A stretch of DNA of 64,000 nt. Source: Dyella jiangningensis (lineage in GTDB: Bacteria > Pseudomonadota > Gammaproteobacteria > Xanthomonadales > Rhodanobacteraceae). Below the pieces are notes generated by a model. That model was given only the letters and a program-made list of their open reading frames with translations, had not been told where the DNA came from and ran no database searches. The stretch is from NCBI GenBank assembly GCA_000632805.1, contig CP007444.1:2840772-2904771 (forward strand). The letters are read 5' to 3'. The position numbers were made by a program, and so were the translations under genes. Shown here in pieces: positions 34,217-43,394 of the stretch; positions within the stretch are counted from its first letter, which is position 1; each line of letters starts with the position of its first letter.

Positions 34217-35104
34217 TCAACGCGCGGTCGTCGATGCGGGGTTCCTTGACGTCCTTGCCGGCGTTCGCGGCCACGGCTTGCGACGTATGCGCCCGCTGCG
34301 CGACAGCCGCAGCCATTGGCGCATCGCGAGAAGGCCGCCGATGGATTCGATGATCGCCGCGGGCACCCACATGATCACGCCGCCGACCAATTGCGCAGTG
34401 AGCACGTTGAAGGTGAAGGCGCGGCCGCAGATCTCGAAGATCGGATAAAGATCGGTCTTGGAGAACGTGACGATGGCGCCGGCAAGAATCTGCGGCGTCA
34501 TCGTGATGCCGGGCGAAAGCACGCGCATGCCCGGCGTCATGCGGCCCGGCGGACGTGGGCGGTGGTCGAGCACCAGCCACCAATAGCTGAACCCGCTGAC
34601 CAGCATCGACCAGTTCATGAAGCGGTAGATGCGCCAGTCCAGCATGGCCAGCGTCTGCATCGACGGAATCAGCCAGACCAGGATAAAGGCGACGAACAGG
34701 ATCGTGACGATCGCTGGATTCAGGAACACCGCGCTGAACAGCCGCCACGGCCACGACCGCAGCACCGGGCGCAACAGGCGCACGCGCCATGACAACGGCA
34801 AGCCTTTGCGCAGGACCGTACCCGGATAGGACGCCATGATCAGCAGTGGCGCCAGGTGATGCAGCAGCACCTGCTGGATGCGATGCATGAAGAACTCATG
34901 CTCGAAGAAGAAATCCAGGTAGGTGTGCAGCGAGACGTAGATCATCGCCATGCCGATCCAGAACGCCAGCTGGCGGCCGATGCTCACCGGCAAGCGCCGG
35001 CAGCCGCTCACGTACAGCGCACTGCATGCCACGAAGGTCAGCAGGAAGACCCAGGAAAATTCCCAGGGCACGATCCACTTGATCACGCTTGCCATCATCG
35101 ACAT
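34217..35104 (-). CDS. CtaG-like cytochrome c oxidase assembly factor
   Basis: A 295-residue polytopic membrane protein of the caa3-type CtaG (Cox assembly) family with about seven membrane helices. Characteristic are the His-rich helix boundary LHTYLDFFFEHEFFMHRIQQVLLHH, then LLIMASYPG. The C-terminus is a basic tail. It should support oxidase assembly, in line with the Sco and PCu(A)C genes that converge on it. Its start lies nine bases after the stop of the GldG-like gene, so it is probably the last gene of that ABC operon. An ATG at 35098 is an alternative start. Confidence 0.85.
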   Translation of the reverse strand: MSMMASVIKWIVPWEFSWVFLLTFVACSALYVSGCRRLPVSIGRQLAFWIGMAMIYVSLHTYLDFFFEHEFFMHRIQQVLLHHLAPLLIMASYPGTVLRKGLPLSWRVRLLRPVLRSWPWRLFSAVFLNPAIVTILFVAFILVWLIPSMQTLAMLDWRIYRFMNWSMLVSGFSYWWLVLDHRPRPPGRMTPGMRVLSPGITMTPQILAGAIVTFSKTDLYPIFEICGRAFTFNVLTAQLVGGVIMWVPAAIIESIGGLLAMRQWLRLSRSGRIRRKPWPRTPARTSRNPASTTAR

Positions 35105-35113
35105 GACCCCACC

Positions 35114-37021
35114 TCAACCCGAGACCCGGCGACGACTGCGACGCGAACGACGCCAGCCATACAGGAGTCCGAACACGGTCACCAGCGACGGCACCAGCAC
35201 GATATTGATGAACTTCAGGCGCAGACCAAGCGCATCGATCTCGGCATTGAACTGGTGCTGCACATCGCGCAGCTCCTTGTTGATGGCCAGCTGTCGCCGA
35301 AGGAACTGTTCGATCTCCGCACGCTGCTCCGCGTTCGCGGTGTCACCACGCGTCGTCTTGGCGGGCTGCAGCTCGTTCAACCGGGTGCGGGTCACGGCGA
35401 GCTCACGCTGCAGCTCCTGCTTTTTGGCAAGGTACTTCTGGTCCGCCGCACTCTGCAGCGCCAGCACACGGGTGAACGGACGCTGCGAGCTGACCCTGCC
35501 ATGGATGGACAGCAACGCGGAAGAGCCGCTCAGGTTGTCCGCGATATTGGTGACGAAGTCGCCGTTGTTGGCCAGCGCGCTGAGCTGCGGCTGGCCAAGC
35601 AGGCTCTGCGTATAGGACACCCAAAGGCGATCGCTGAGCAGATCCGTGTCCGCCACCAGGATCACTTCGGTGTTATCGCCGGATACGCCGAGGTGACCCT
35701 GCTCCCTGGCCCGTTCCGGGAAGGCGCTGGCGAACGTGCCGCGCAGGCGGGCAGCGATCACATAGTGATTGTTGTCGGGCTTGTAGTTGTCCAGCAGGCC
35801 ACCCGGATTGTTGATCGACTCCCGCACCCGCTGGCTGGGCACGACTTCAGCATCGGTCGTGCTCTGCATCAGCGGCTGCAGCCGCGAGTTGGTACCCGGC
35901 GAGAGATCGAAGTAGCCGGCGCTGGAGACATTGATGCGCTGCAGGCTCGCGGTGATCACATCGTCATGGCTCAGCTCCTGCTGGCCGAGGCCGAGCATGG
36001 CCGGATGGCTCATGGAACTGCTGTCGGCCAGCTCGATGCGCAAGGCGCGCGAGCGGTCCAGCACGACTTTCTGCGGGTCGTACTGCACGCCCCACGTCTC
36101 GAACAGTTTCGCCAGGTCCGAGTTGTGGTCGTCCGTATTGCCGTTGCTGTCCACGAAGGGCGTGTTGTCCATCTCCGCCACGGGATCCACGAACACCACG
36201 AGGTGGCCACCGCGCAGCACGTACTGGTCGATGGCGTAGAGCGCATCCGCCGGCAGGTGCTTGGGATGGATCACCAGCAGCGCCTTGATGTCGCTGTCGA
36301 TGCGCGTGAGCTTGCTCGCATCAAGCGATTTCACGTCGAACTGCTGCCCCAGCTGGCGCAGCACCGTCCAAGGTTGCTCGCCAATCACCGGATTGCCTTC
36401 GACCGGAAGGCTGGTGATCAGGCCCACGTGCGGCTTGGACGGCTGGTCCAGCTCGTAGAGCAGCTTGGCGATGTCGTATTCGAGAAAAGTCTCACGCGAC
36501 GGATCGAGCAGCGGAATGCTCAGCGTGTTGCCGGGCAGCCGCTCTTCGTTGTCGCTCTCGCTGTCGGCGTTGGTCGGCAACGTGGCCCCCACCAGGCCGA
36601 AGAAGACGCGCTCGCCATTGCTGCCACCGCTGAGCGGCGTGAGCCCATAGCCTTCCGCGCTGACTTCGTCATCGGAGTACGGCACCGGATCCACGAACTG
36701 CAGGCGCAACCGGCCGTGCGAGCGCGCGACCATTTCCTGCAGCATTTCCCTGACGCGCTGTTCGTAGGTGCGCAGCTGCGGAAGATCGCGCGCGGCGTGC
36801 TCCGAAAAGTACAGCGTGAGCTTCAGCGGCGCGCGCAGGTTGTCCACGATATGGGCCGTGCCTGGCGTCAACGTGTACAGCCGATCCGACGTGAGATCGA
36901 CGCGCCCGAGCCGCATCCATCGGCTGCTGCCCAGGGTGATCGCGACGAACACGATGGCCAGCAGCACCAGGGCGGCAAGCAGCACGACGCGGCGGCGGGA
37001 ATGGAGGCGCGCCATGTTCAT
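35114..37021 (-). CDS. GldG-like ABC transporter auxiliary protein
   Basis: A 635-residue protein of the GldG/ABC_transp_aux family. One N-terminal membrane helix (VVLLAALVLLAIVFVAITL) is followed by the periplasmic DLTSDRLYTLTPGTAHIVDNL typical of this family. A large extracytoplasmic domain, a coiled coil rich in Glu/Arg (about 540-600) and a C-terminal helix (INIVLVPSLVTVFGLLYGW) follow. It accompanies the permease and ATPase encoded just upstream (ATGA overlap with the permease). In Bacteroidetes, GldF/G/A are linked to gliding; in proteobacteria the role is unknown. Confidence 0.88.
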   Translation of the reverse strand: MNMARLHSRRRVVLLAALVLLAIVFVAITLGSSRWMRLGRVDLTSDRLYTLTPGTAHIVDNLRAPLKLTLYFSEHAARDLPQLRTYEQRVREMLQEMVARSHGRLRLQFVDPVPYSDDEVSAEGYGLTPLSGGSNGERVFFGLVGATLPTNADSESDNEERLPGNTLSIPLLDPSRETFLEYDIAKLLYELDQPSKPHVGLITSLPVEGNPVIGEQPWTVLRQLGQQFDVKSLDASKLTRIDSDIKALLVIHPKHLPADALYAIDQYVLRGGHLVVFVDPVAEMDNTPFVDSNGNTDDHNSDLAKLFETWGVQYDPQKVVLDRSRALRIELADSSSMSHPAMLGLGQQELSHDDVITASLQRINVSSAGYFDLSPGTNSRLQPLMQSTTDAEVVPSQRVRESINNPGGLLDNYKPDNNHYVIAARLRGTFASAFPERAREQGHLGVSGDNTEVILVADTDLLSDRLWVSYTQSLLGQPQLSALANNGDFVTNIADNLSGSSALLSIHGRVSSQRPFTRVLALQSAADQKYLAKKQELQRELAVTRTRLNELQPAKTTRGDTANAEQRAEIEQFLRRQLAINKELRDVQHQFNAEIDALGLRLKFINIVLVPSLVTVFGLLYGWRRSRRSRRRVSG

Positions 37022-37752
37022 GGCGTCCGCTTCAGGTCGAGCACCAGCACGCCGGCCATCAGCCAGGCGGCCATGCTCAGCACGAAGTACAACAGGTCAC
37101 GCATGTCCAGCACGCCGCGCGAAATCGCCTCGAAGTGGCGAAGCATGCTCAGGTGCGCCAGGGCGTTCACCAGCCTGCGCGGGAGCGCGCCCTGGAAGAA
37201 CTCCATCACCTGCGGCTGCCCCACCAGGATCAGCAGGAAGCACACCACCAGGGTCAGCACGAAGGCCACCACCTGGCTCTGCGTCACGGCCGAGAGGCAC
37301 GCGCCGATGGCGAGGAACGCTCCGGCCATCAACCAGCTGCCGATGTACCCGGCAAGGATCACACCGTTGTCCGGCGACCCCAGGTAATTCACGGTGAGCC
37401 AGATCGGAAACGTGAGGAACAAGGCGAGGCCGATGAAAAGCCACGCCGCGACGAACTTGCCCACCATGGCCTGGCCCAGCGTGAGCGGCAGGCTGAGCAG
37501 CAGCTCCAGCGTGCCGCCCTTGGCCTCTTCGGCCCACATGCGCATCGACACCGCCGGCACCAGCACCAGGTACAGCCACGGGTGCATCACGAAGAACGGT
37601 TGCAGGTCGGCCTGGCGGCGTTCGTAGAAGTCGCCAGCGTAGAAAGTGAGGATGCCGGACATGACCAGGAAGATCACCAGGAACACGTACGCCACCGGCG
37701 TGACGAAATAGCTGCGCAGTTCGCGCCGCACCACCGCTGCGACGGGGCTCAT
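37018..37752 (-). CDS. GldF-like ABC transporter permease
   Basis: A 244-residue ABC-2-type permease with about six membrane helices. It opens VVRRELRSYFVTPVAYVFLVIFLVMSG and contains MRMWAEEAKGGTLELLLSLPLT, a signature of ABC-2/GldF permeases. The start overlaps the ATPase stop, and the stop overlaps the GldG-like start, both as ATGA, making a tightly coupled three-gene unit. The substrate is unknown. Confidence 0.9.
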   Translation of the reverse strand: MSPVAAVVRRELRSYFVTPVAYVFLVIFLVMSGILTFYAGDFYERRQADLQPFFVMHPWLYLVLVPAVSMRMWAEEAKGGTLELLLSLPLTLGQAMVGKFVAAWLFIGLALFLTFPIWLTVNYLGSPDNGVILAGYIGSWLMAGAFLAIGACLSAVTQSQVVAFVLTLVVCFLLILVGQPQVMEFFQGALPRRLVNALAHLSMLRHFEAISRGVLDMRDLLYFVLSMAAWLMAGVLVLDLKRTP

Positions 37753-38681
37753 GCCTTACCCTCCGCGCCGGTGGTGATGTGCCGGAACACTTCGTCCAGG
37801 CGGCCACGCTCCAGCTGGATTTCGGACACTTCGAGACCTTGCTGGCGCAGCAGCGTTTCCACGGGCTCGAGGATGCGCTCGCCCGGTCGCGGGAATACGG
37901 TGATGCGGCCGTCCATCGGGTCCACTTCGATCGATGCCACCTGCGGAAGGCGACCGAGCATTTCCTGCGAAACCCCGCTGCCCGGCGCGCTGAAGGACAC
38001 CGCCCCGTGATAGCGCGAGCGCGCCTCCAGCTCGGCAGGCGTGGCGTCGGCCAGCAGCTTGCCGTTGGCGATGATCACCACGCGATTGCACAGCGCGTGC
38101 ACTTCTTCCAGCAGGTGCGTAGAGATAAGGATGGTGCGGTCGCGCGCCATGGCGTCGATCAGCTGCCTGACCGTGTGCTTCTGGTTCGGATCGAGGCCAT
38201 CGGTGGGTTCGTCCAGCATCAGGACCTGCGGGTTGTGCACGATGGCCTGCGCGAGACCCACGCGGCGGCGCAAACCCTTGGAAAGCGTATCAATGCACTG
38301 GTCGAGCACGCCTTCCAATTGCAGGCCGCCGACCACGCGCTCGAAGCGACGATAGCCTTCGTCGCGCTGCAGGCCGCGCATGCGAATGATGAAGGTGAGG
38401 AACTCGCGCACCGTCAGTTCGCCATAGCTCGGCGCGCCTTCCGGCAGGTAACCGAGCGCACGCTTGGCCTTCAGTGGCTCCTTCAGCACGTCGTATCCGC
38501 ACACGCGCGCCGTACCGGAGCTGGGCGCGAGGAAGCCGGCGATCATGCGCATCACCGTGGTCTTGCCGGCGCCGTTGGGGCCAAGCAGGCCCAGCACCTG
38601 GCCCGGTTCGGCGCGGAAGCTCAGCGAATCCACGGCGGTCAGGGCGCCGTAGCGCCGGGTGAGCTGTTCGGTTTCGATCAT
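37749..38681 (-). CDS. GldA-like ABC transporter ATPase
   Basis: A 310-residue ABC ATPase. Walker A is GPNGAGKTT (in LLGPNGAGKTTVMRMI), the signature is LSKGLRRRVGLAQAI, Walker B is VLMLDEPTDGLDP, and the switch His is in ISTHLLEEV. The C-terminal 90 residues form an extra beta domain common to GldA/CcmA-like ATPases. The start at 38681 (MIETEQLTRRYG) is the standard N-terminus; a GTG extension to 38720 is rejected. First gene of the ABC/CtaG operon. Confidence 0.93.
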   Translation of the reverse strand: MIETEQLTRRYGALTAVDSLSFRAEPGQVLGLLGPNGAGKTTVMRMIAGFLAPSSGTARVCGYDVLKEPLKAKRALGYLPEGAPSYGELTVREFLTFIIRMRGLQRDEGYRRFERVVGGLQLEGVLDQCIDTLSKGLRRRVGLAQAIVHNPQVLMLDEPTDGLDPNQKHTVRQLIDAMARDRTILISTHLLEEVHALCNRVVIIANGKLLADATPAELEARSRYHGAVSFSAPGSGVSQEMLGRLPQVASIEVDPMDGRITVFPRPGERILEPVETLLRQQGLEVSEIQLERGRLDEVFRHITTGAEGKA

Positions 38682-38801
38682 GTCCGGTCGAGGCAGGAGG
38701 CTGGGCCGCGCAACGCGCATGGCCTTCGTGGATCAGCGAGTCGACCCGCAATGTAACCGAAAAGTTCGTTGCTGCCGGTCGATGCAGGCGTCAGAAATGA
38801 A

Positions 38802-38826
38802 AAGGCCCTTCGCGAGGAAGGGCCTT
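38802..38826 (-). terminator. Intrinsic terminator after the SRPBCC gene
   Basis: A 10-bp stem AAGGCCCTTC/GAAGGGCCTT with a 5-base loop. Read on the minus strand it ends in a T run (CCTTTTCATTT), just after the stop of the SRPBCC gene. Confidence 0.85.
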
Positions 38827-38849
38827 CTCGATGCGTTGCCGATGGCGGC

Positions 38850-40205
38850 TTACTTGCCGGCGGTACCGGCTTCGGCAGGAGCCGCGGCCGTACTGGACGA
38901 CGCCGGAGCCTGCTGGTCGGTGCCCTGGTCCAGCGACGGCGGCTTGATGCCGGCTTCCTGTTCCGGGGTCTGGTCCGGAGCCCAGCTCAGCGGCAGGTAC
39001 ACGTCGAATTCGGCGTACTGCGTGACCTGGTCGCCCTGCTTCACTTCCGGCTTGGCTTCGATGTCGTAGAAGCGGTTCACCACTTCGTCGAACTTGTAGC
39101 CGTGGGTCTGCGCATAGGCCTTCATCAGGTCGCGGGTCTGCGGCACGCCGGCGGCGGTGCCATTCCACACGGCCTTGAGGGCCGGGCCGCCGAAGGCAAG
39201 GAAGGCGCGCACGTCGTTGTCGACGATCAGGCGACCGAAGCGGTCATGGCCGCCCGGGGTGTTGTCGGCCGGAGCAGCGGCAGCGGCGTCGCCACTGGTG
39301 CTGGCGCTGGCCGCGTTGGTCAGGTCGGGCGACTTGGCGGCAGCGAGCTCCACGGTCTGGCCGCCGACGTTCAGGCTGGTCGCGCTGATCGGCATGGCCA
39401 CATCGAACGTGTAGGTCTGATCGCCGTAGTTGGTGGTGTAGATGATGCGCGGACCGGTGGTGGTCACGCCCAGCTTCTTGGCGGCAGCCTGGATCTGGCC
39501 CACGGCCTTGTCGGTCGCATCGTTGAGGGCCTCAAGGCCACCCTTGCGCTCGATCGAGGTGGACACCATCAGCACCGGCGTTGGCTGGGTCTGCTCGATG
39601 TACGGGATCAGCTTGGTGTAGTCGACGTTCTGCACGCCGGCCAGCACGTTCTGCAGATTGTTCAGGGTGAACTGGATGAAGGCATCCGGATCGCCGTGAA
39701 TGTAGAGGTTGGAATAGCGGTTGATCAGGTTGAAGCCGTAGGCGACGTCATACGACCAGGTCGCCTTGGTCAGCTGACCACGGCTGCCCTGGCGCTCGAG
39801 ATCGAGCGTGAAGTGCTTGTCGTTGCCGCGCCAGTCGTTGTCGAGGTTCCAGACGATCGAAGCCTTGCGGGCCTGCGAGTCGACCTTGTCGAAACTGGGA
39901 TCGGCCGAAGCGATGGTCAGCTTGCCGTTGCCGACCTTGTCATCCTGGCTGGACCAGGACACCTCGGCACCCGGGCCATAGGCCTTGCCGGAGAAATCGA
40001 ACTTGATGTTGCGGTCGTACTCGCGCTGCACCGTGTACTCGGGGAAGCGACGGAAATTGCTCAGCACGTCATAGACCTGACGCATGTCCTTGCCGATGAC
40101 CAACGACCTTTCCACATGGCCGCTGCCAGGCATAACAACACCCACCACCACCGCCACGACGGCGACAATGATCAGGGCAACAATAAATTCAAGAACACGC
40201 ATCAT
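38850..40205 (-). CDS. Membrane-anchored SRPBCC (START-like) domain protein
   Basis: A 451-residue protein. A single N-terminal membrane helix (FIVALIIVAVVAVVVGVVM) is followed by a polyketide-cyclase/SRPBCC domain (about residues 30-170: RSLVIGKDMRQVYDVLSNFRRFPEYTV). The second half contains GyrI-like repeats (about 215-305 and 350-425) and ends in an Ala/Pro/Ser-rich low-complexity tail. The product is probably exposed to the periplasm. Homologues with this layout occur in xanthomonads with no known function. Two adjacent ATGs (40205, 40202) follow GGAG. Confidence 0.78.
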   Translation of the reverse strand: MMRVLEFIVALIIVAVVAVVVGVVMPGSGHVERSLVIGKDMRQVYDVLSNFRRFPEYTVQREYDRNIKFDFSGKAYGPGAEVSWSSQDDKVGNGKLTIASADPSFDKVDSQARKASIVWNLDNDWRGNDKHFTLDLERQGSRGQLTKATWSYDVAYGFNLINRYSNLYIHGDPDAFIQFTLNNLQNVLAGVQNVDYTKLIPYIEQTQPTPVLMVSTSIERKGGLEALNDATDKAVGQIQAAAKKLGVTTTGPRIIYTTNYGDQTYTFDVAMPISATSLNVGGQTVELAAAKSPDLTNAASASTSGDAAAAAPADNTPGGHDRFGRLIVDNDVRAFLAFGGPALKAVWNGTAAGVPQTRDLMKAYAQTHGYKFDEVVNRFYDIEAKPEVKQGDQVTQYAEFDVYLPLSWAPDQTPEQEAGIKPPSLDQGTDQQAPASSSTAAAPAEAGTAGK

Positions 40206-40568
40206 TCCGGGGTTCTCCGCACGTCTCTCTGTATACGGCACTAAGGGCAGTCGAGTCGCCGGAGACCGGCCCGCCACGGGGAAATTCCCGAAGAATCACG
40301 TCGTGACGGGGGGTCGGCCAGCGCCGAAGCCACCGATACTACTTGCTCACGCGCAGGAACGCCATCCGGCTGTGAATTGGCCTTCCAGACGCCCGCGAAT
40401 GGCTATGGCACTAGGGCTGGCGGCGTAGCGTCAGACCTTACGGATACACCGGTGAAGGCTGTTGCGCCTGGCCCAGGAACAGGCGCCGGGAGCCGGCGCC
40501 GGAGTGCTTGCACCGATGCCCGGCCGGCATCGGCGAGTCGGCGCCCGCCCTCAAGGCGGGCGCCGCGA
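40206..40568. other. 363-bp non-coding region with several hairpins
   Basis: No gene is supported here. It should hold the promoter of the SRPBCC gene (reading leftwards) and the 3' end of the two-component operon. Hairpins seen are CCGATGCC-CGGCC-GGCATCGG (40513-40533), GGCGCCCGCC-CTCAA-GGCGGGCGCC (40540-40564, directly after the regulator stop, likely its terminator), and the self-complementary run GGCGCCGGGAGCCGGCGCC near 40480-40500. The rest shows nothing I can interpret. Confidence 0.6.
40540..40564 (-). terminator. Hairpin after the LuxR-type response regulator
   Basis: A perfect 10-bp stem four bases beyond the response regulator stop. There is no U tract, so it may be Rho-assisted or only protect the message end. 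Confidence 0.55.
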
Positions 40569-41210
40569 TCAGACGATGCCCAGCTCCAGTGCCTTGAGCA
40601 CCGCGCGGGTGCGATCGCGCACACCCAGCTTGGAAAGGATGTTGGACACGTGGTTCTTCACGGTGCCCTCGGCCACCTTCAGCGAGTTGGCGATTTCCTT
40701 GTTGCTGTAACCGCCGGACAGGAGGCGCAGGATCTCGGTCTCGCGCTCGGTCAGCGGGTCGGGCTGTTCCAGACTGGTGAACTGGTTCTGCATGCGGCCG
40801 ACGCCGGCCAGCAGGCGCTGGGTGACCATGGGAGCGACCAGCGAACCGCCGGCGGCCACGGTGCGCACCGCCTCCACCAGTTGCTCGAGCGATACGTCTT
40901 TCAGCAGGTAACCGCGCGCACCGGCCTTCAGGCCCTGCAGCACGAGCTGGTCGTCGTCGAAGGTGGTCAGGATGATGGTGGGCGGCAGCTCGTTGCGGGC
41001 GGACAGCGCCTGCAGCACTTCCAGCCCGCTCATGTTCGGCATGCGAAGATCGAGCAGCACCACGTCGGGCTTGATCCGCGGAATGTCCTGCACGGCCTGC
41101 GCGCCATCGGCGCACTCGGCCACTACGCGGATGTCCTCCGCCAGATCGAGCAGCGATCGAACACCCTGGCGAACCAGGTTCTGGTCATCGACAAGACAGA
41201 CGGAAATCAT
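40569..41210 (-). CDS. LuxR/NarL-family response regulator
   Basis: A 213-residue response regulator. The receiver domain has the acidic pocket (VDDQ, residues 7-10), the phospho-acceptor Asp54 in VVLLDLRMPNMSG, and Lys in GYLLKDVS. The DNA-binding domain is a LuxR-type HTH (LTERETEILRLLSGGYSNKE, then VKNHVSNILSKLGVRDRT). It is encoded after the HPK7 kinase on the same strand with a 119-bp gap, and is its obvious partner. The start at 41210 gives the canonical N-terminus. Confidence 0.95.
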   Translation of the reverse strand: MISVCLVDDQNLVRQGVRSLLDLAEDIRVVAECADGAQAVQDIPRIKPDVVLLDLRMPNMSGLEVLQALSARNELPPTIILTTFDDDQLVLQGLKAGARGYLLKDVSLEQLVEAVRTVAAGGSLVAPMVTQRLLAGVGRMQNQFTSLEQPDPLTERETEILRLLSGGYSNKEIANSLKVAEGTVKNHVSNILSKLGVRDRTRAVLKALELGIV

Positions 41211-41329
41211 CGCGAATCCTCGGAGCGGTTGTGGCCTGCGTGCGATGCCGAAGGCCAACGGGAGACGATGCTGCTATCCAAGCAACACATATTGACACGA
41301 CCACATGGCGGCACGGGAAGTTGCCCGTC

Positions 41330-42559
41330 CTAAACCATGCCCAACGCGGGTGGCTCGAACCGTGACGGCGTATGCGCCAGTTCCGGTGCCTCGCCCAGCG
41401 GCAGGCGCACGGTCAGCGCAAAGCCCTGTGCCAACGCCGGATCCACCGTCACGCTGCCCTCGAATTCGTTCAAACGCTCGCGCATGCCCGACAAGCCGTT
41501 GCCCGGCCGGAAGTTCACCGCACCACGGCCGTCGTCGCGTGCGGACAGTTCCAGCAGGTTGGCGTTGACGTAATCGAAGCGCAGCCATAGGTTGCGCGCC
41601 GCCGCATGCTTGGCGGCATTGGTGATGATCTCCTGCGCGCAACGCAGCAACACCTGGGCGCGGCGCGGATCTTCCACGCTGAAGCGCGGCGGCGTCTCCA
41701 CGTGCACGCGCAGGCCCGGCACGCCTTCGATCAGGCTGCGCAAGGCCTGCGTGAGGTCGATGGCATCGTCCTGGCGAAGCTCGCTGACGACCTCTCGCAC
41801 GTCCGACAAGAGATGTTTGGCGGTCACCTGCGCCTTCTGCACATGTTCGGCCGCCTGCGGGTTGACGAGGTGGCTGGCCACTTCCAGGTTGAGACTGAGC
41901 GCGGTCAGGTGATGGCCGACCAGATCGTGCAGGTCGCGTGCGATACGCATGCGCTCGGCGATGCGGGTGGACTCGGCCAGCAGCGCGCGCGTGGCACGCA
42001 ATTCGGAATTGAGGCGACGCTGGACCTCGCGTTCCTCGGCCTGGAGGCTCGCGATCATCGAGGTGAAGAACACCAGGGCGGAGATGCCCAGGTACATGCA
42101 CACCTGCAGGATTGCCGTCACGATGGTCCAGCCCATGTAGCTGGCGATGATCGGGATCAGCATCAGGTTCTGCAGCAGCATCCACAGCAGCCCGGCGCCG
42201 ACCGGCAACTGCCAGGGCAGCACCACCGCGATCACCAGCATCAGCATGGCCGACAGGCCGCTCTGGCTGAACCAGCCCATTGCCACGGCCGAACCGGTCA
42301 GGACCACGAGACCCAGCAGCTGCGGGAGCGAGGGATAGCCGACCTGCCGCGTCATGCTCGACCGGCGCGTCAGCAACAGATAGGTGAGCCCGAAGATCAG
42401 GTACGAGAGCACCCAGCCCGTGATGTTCGGGTTGCTCCACCAGGAACTGACCTGCGCCAGGCTCCAGCTGCCGGGCAGCAGCGGCAGGGCCACGCAGAGA
42501 TAGGTCGTGAGGCCGGCGTACCGCAGCAGCCGGATGTGGTTGATGTTGGACCATGCCAT
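41330..42559 (-). CDS. Sensor histidine kinase, HPK7/DesK-type
   Basis: A 409-residue histidine kinase with six N-terminal membrane helices (residues 10-170), a short coiled linker and a HisKA_3 domain with phospho-acceptor His211 in RIARDLHDLVGHHLTALSL. The ATPase domain has the N-box EIITNAAKHAAA and a G-box (DDGRGAVNF, GNGLSGMRERL). The lack of a periplasmic domain and the membrane bundle resemble DesK-like kinases that sense membrane state, but the signal is unknown. It pairs with the response regulator downstream. Confidence 0.93.
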   Translation of the reverse strand: MAWSNINHIRLLRYAGLTTYLCVALPLLPGSWSLAQVSSWWSNPNITGWVLSYLIFGLTYLLLTRRSSMTRQVGYPSLPQLLGLVVLTGSAVAMGWFSQSGLSAMLMLVIAVVLPWQLPVGAGLLWMLLQNLMLIPIIASYMGWTIVTAILQVCMYLGISALVFFTSMIASLQAEEREVQRRLNSELRATRALLAESTRIAERMRIARDLHDLVGHHLTALSLNLEVASHLVNPQAAEHVQKAQVTAKHLLSDVREVVSELRQDDAIDLTQALRSLIEGVPGLRVHVETPPRFSVEDPRRAQVLLRCAQEIITNAAKHAAARNLWLRFDYVNANLLELSARDDGRGAVNFRPGNGLSGMRERLNEFEGSVTVDPALAQGFALTVRLPLGEAPELAHTPSRFEPPALGMV

Positions 42560-42770
42560 ACGCGCATCATCAGCCGGCGGCGGGCGTGGTGCAATGCGTG
42601 AGAAGTCATTCCCCCACCCGTGCCGAAAGGCACGCCCGCTGGCGCTTTACGAAGGTTTTACATGGTGCGCCGTGTTATGTGCGGGCGCCGTACGCATGTC
42701 ATAATGCCGCCTGTTACGTGGGGCCGCTTCAAACGGTCTTGTCCTCGAACCACACAAAGCGGAGCAACGA

Positions 42771-43394
42771 ATGGCCCTTGCCATCCGCGACGTGCGAGAG
42801 CACGACCTGGATGCCGTACTGGCGCTCAACAACGCCGCCGGCCGCACCATCCTCGCCCTGGACGCGACCCAACTGCGCTTCTTCTATGATCACGCGGACT
42901 ATTTCCGCGTGGCCGAGATCGACGGCCACCTGGCCGGCTTCCTCATCGCCCTGCGTGACGGCAGCGACTACGACAGCTCGAACTACCAGTGGTTTTCCGA
43001 GCATTACCCGCAGTTCGTCTACATCGACCGCATCGTCATCGCCAACGCCTACCGCCGCCACGGCCTCGGTCGCATCTTCTACTGCGACGTGACCAGCTAT
43101 GCGGAGGTGCGCGTGCCCCTGCTCACCTGCGAGGTGTTCCTGGAGCCGCGCGACGACGTGGTGGTGCTGTTCCACGGCACCTACGGCTTCCAGGAAGTGG
43201 GGCAGCAGCGCATGGCCACCGAAGGCCCGCAGGTCAGCCTGCTGGCCAAGGACCTGCCGAGCTACGCCTTCGTCCGCGAAACCTACCTGGACCACGACGG
43301 CCTGCCCGATGTGCCGTGGCTGGCCGAACGCCAGCGTCCTCTCCATCATCCTGACACTACCCGGCGCCGCCTCTCGGGAGAGCGGCGCCCATGA
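42771..43394 (+). CDS. GNAT-family acetyltransferase encoded with minC
   Basis: A 207-residue GNAT protein. The N-terminal RDVREHDLDAVLALNNAAG and the acetyl-CoA loop region VYIDRIVIANAYRRHGLGRIFY mark the fold, and LLTCEVFLEPRDD follows. Its stop overlaps the start of minC (ATGA), so it is the first gene of the min operon here. No link between this enzyme and division is established. A CATAAT at 42700-42705 is a possible -10 box. Confidence 0.87.
   Translation: MALAIRDVREHDLDAVLALNNAAGRTILALDATQLRFFYDHADYFRVAEIDGHLAGFLIALRDGSDYDSSNYQWFSEHYPQFVYIDRIVIANAYRRHGLGRIFYCDVTSYAEVRVPLLTCEVFLEPRDDVVVLFHGTYGFQEVGQQRMATEGPQVSLLAKDLPSYAFVRETYLDHDGLPDVPWLAERQRPLHHPDTTRRRLSGERRP

Noticed and set aside
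34856..37387. 843-codon open frame antisense to the GldG-like gene
   Set aside because: Composition is that of a reverse-frame shadow (His/Gln/Arg-rich, no motif), and the opposite strand has coherent ABC-operon genes with ATGA overlaps.
35114..38681. Gliding-motility machinery suggested by GldA/F/G-like genes
   Set aside because: The rest of the Bacteroidetes gliding/T9SS set is absent, and these ABC genes are widespread in non-gliding proteobacteria.
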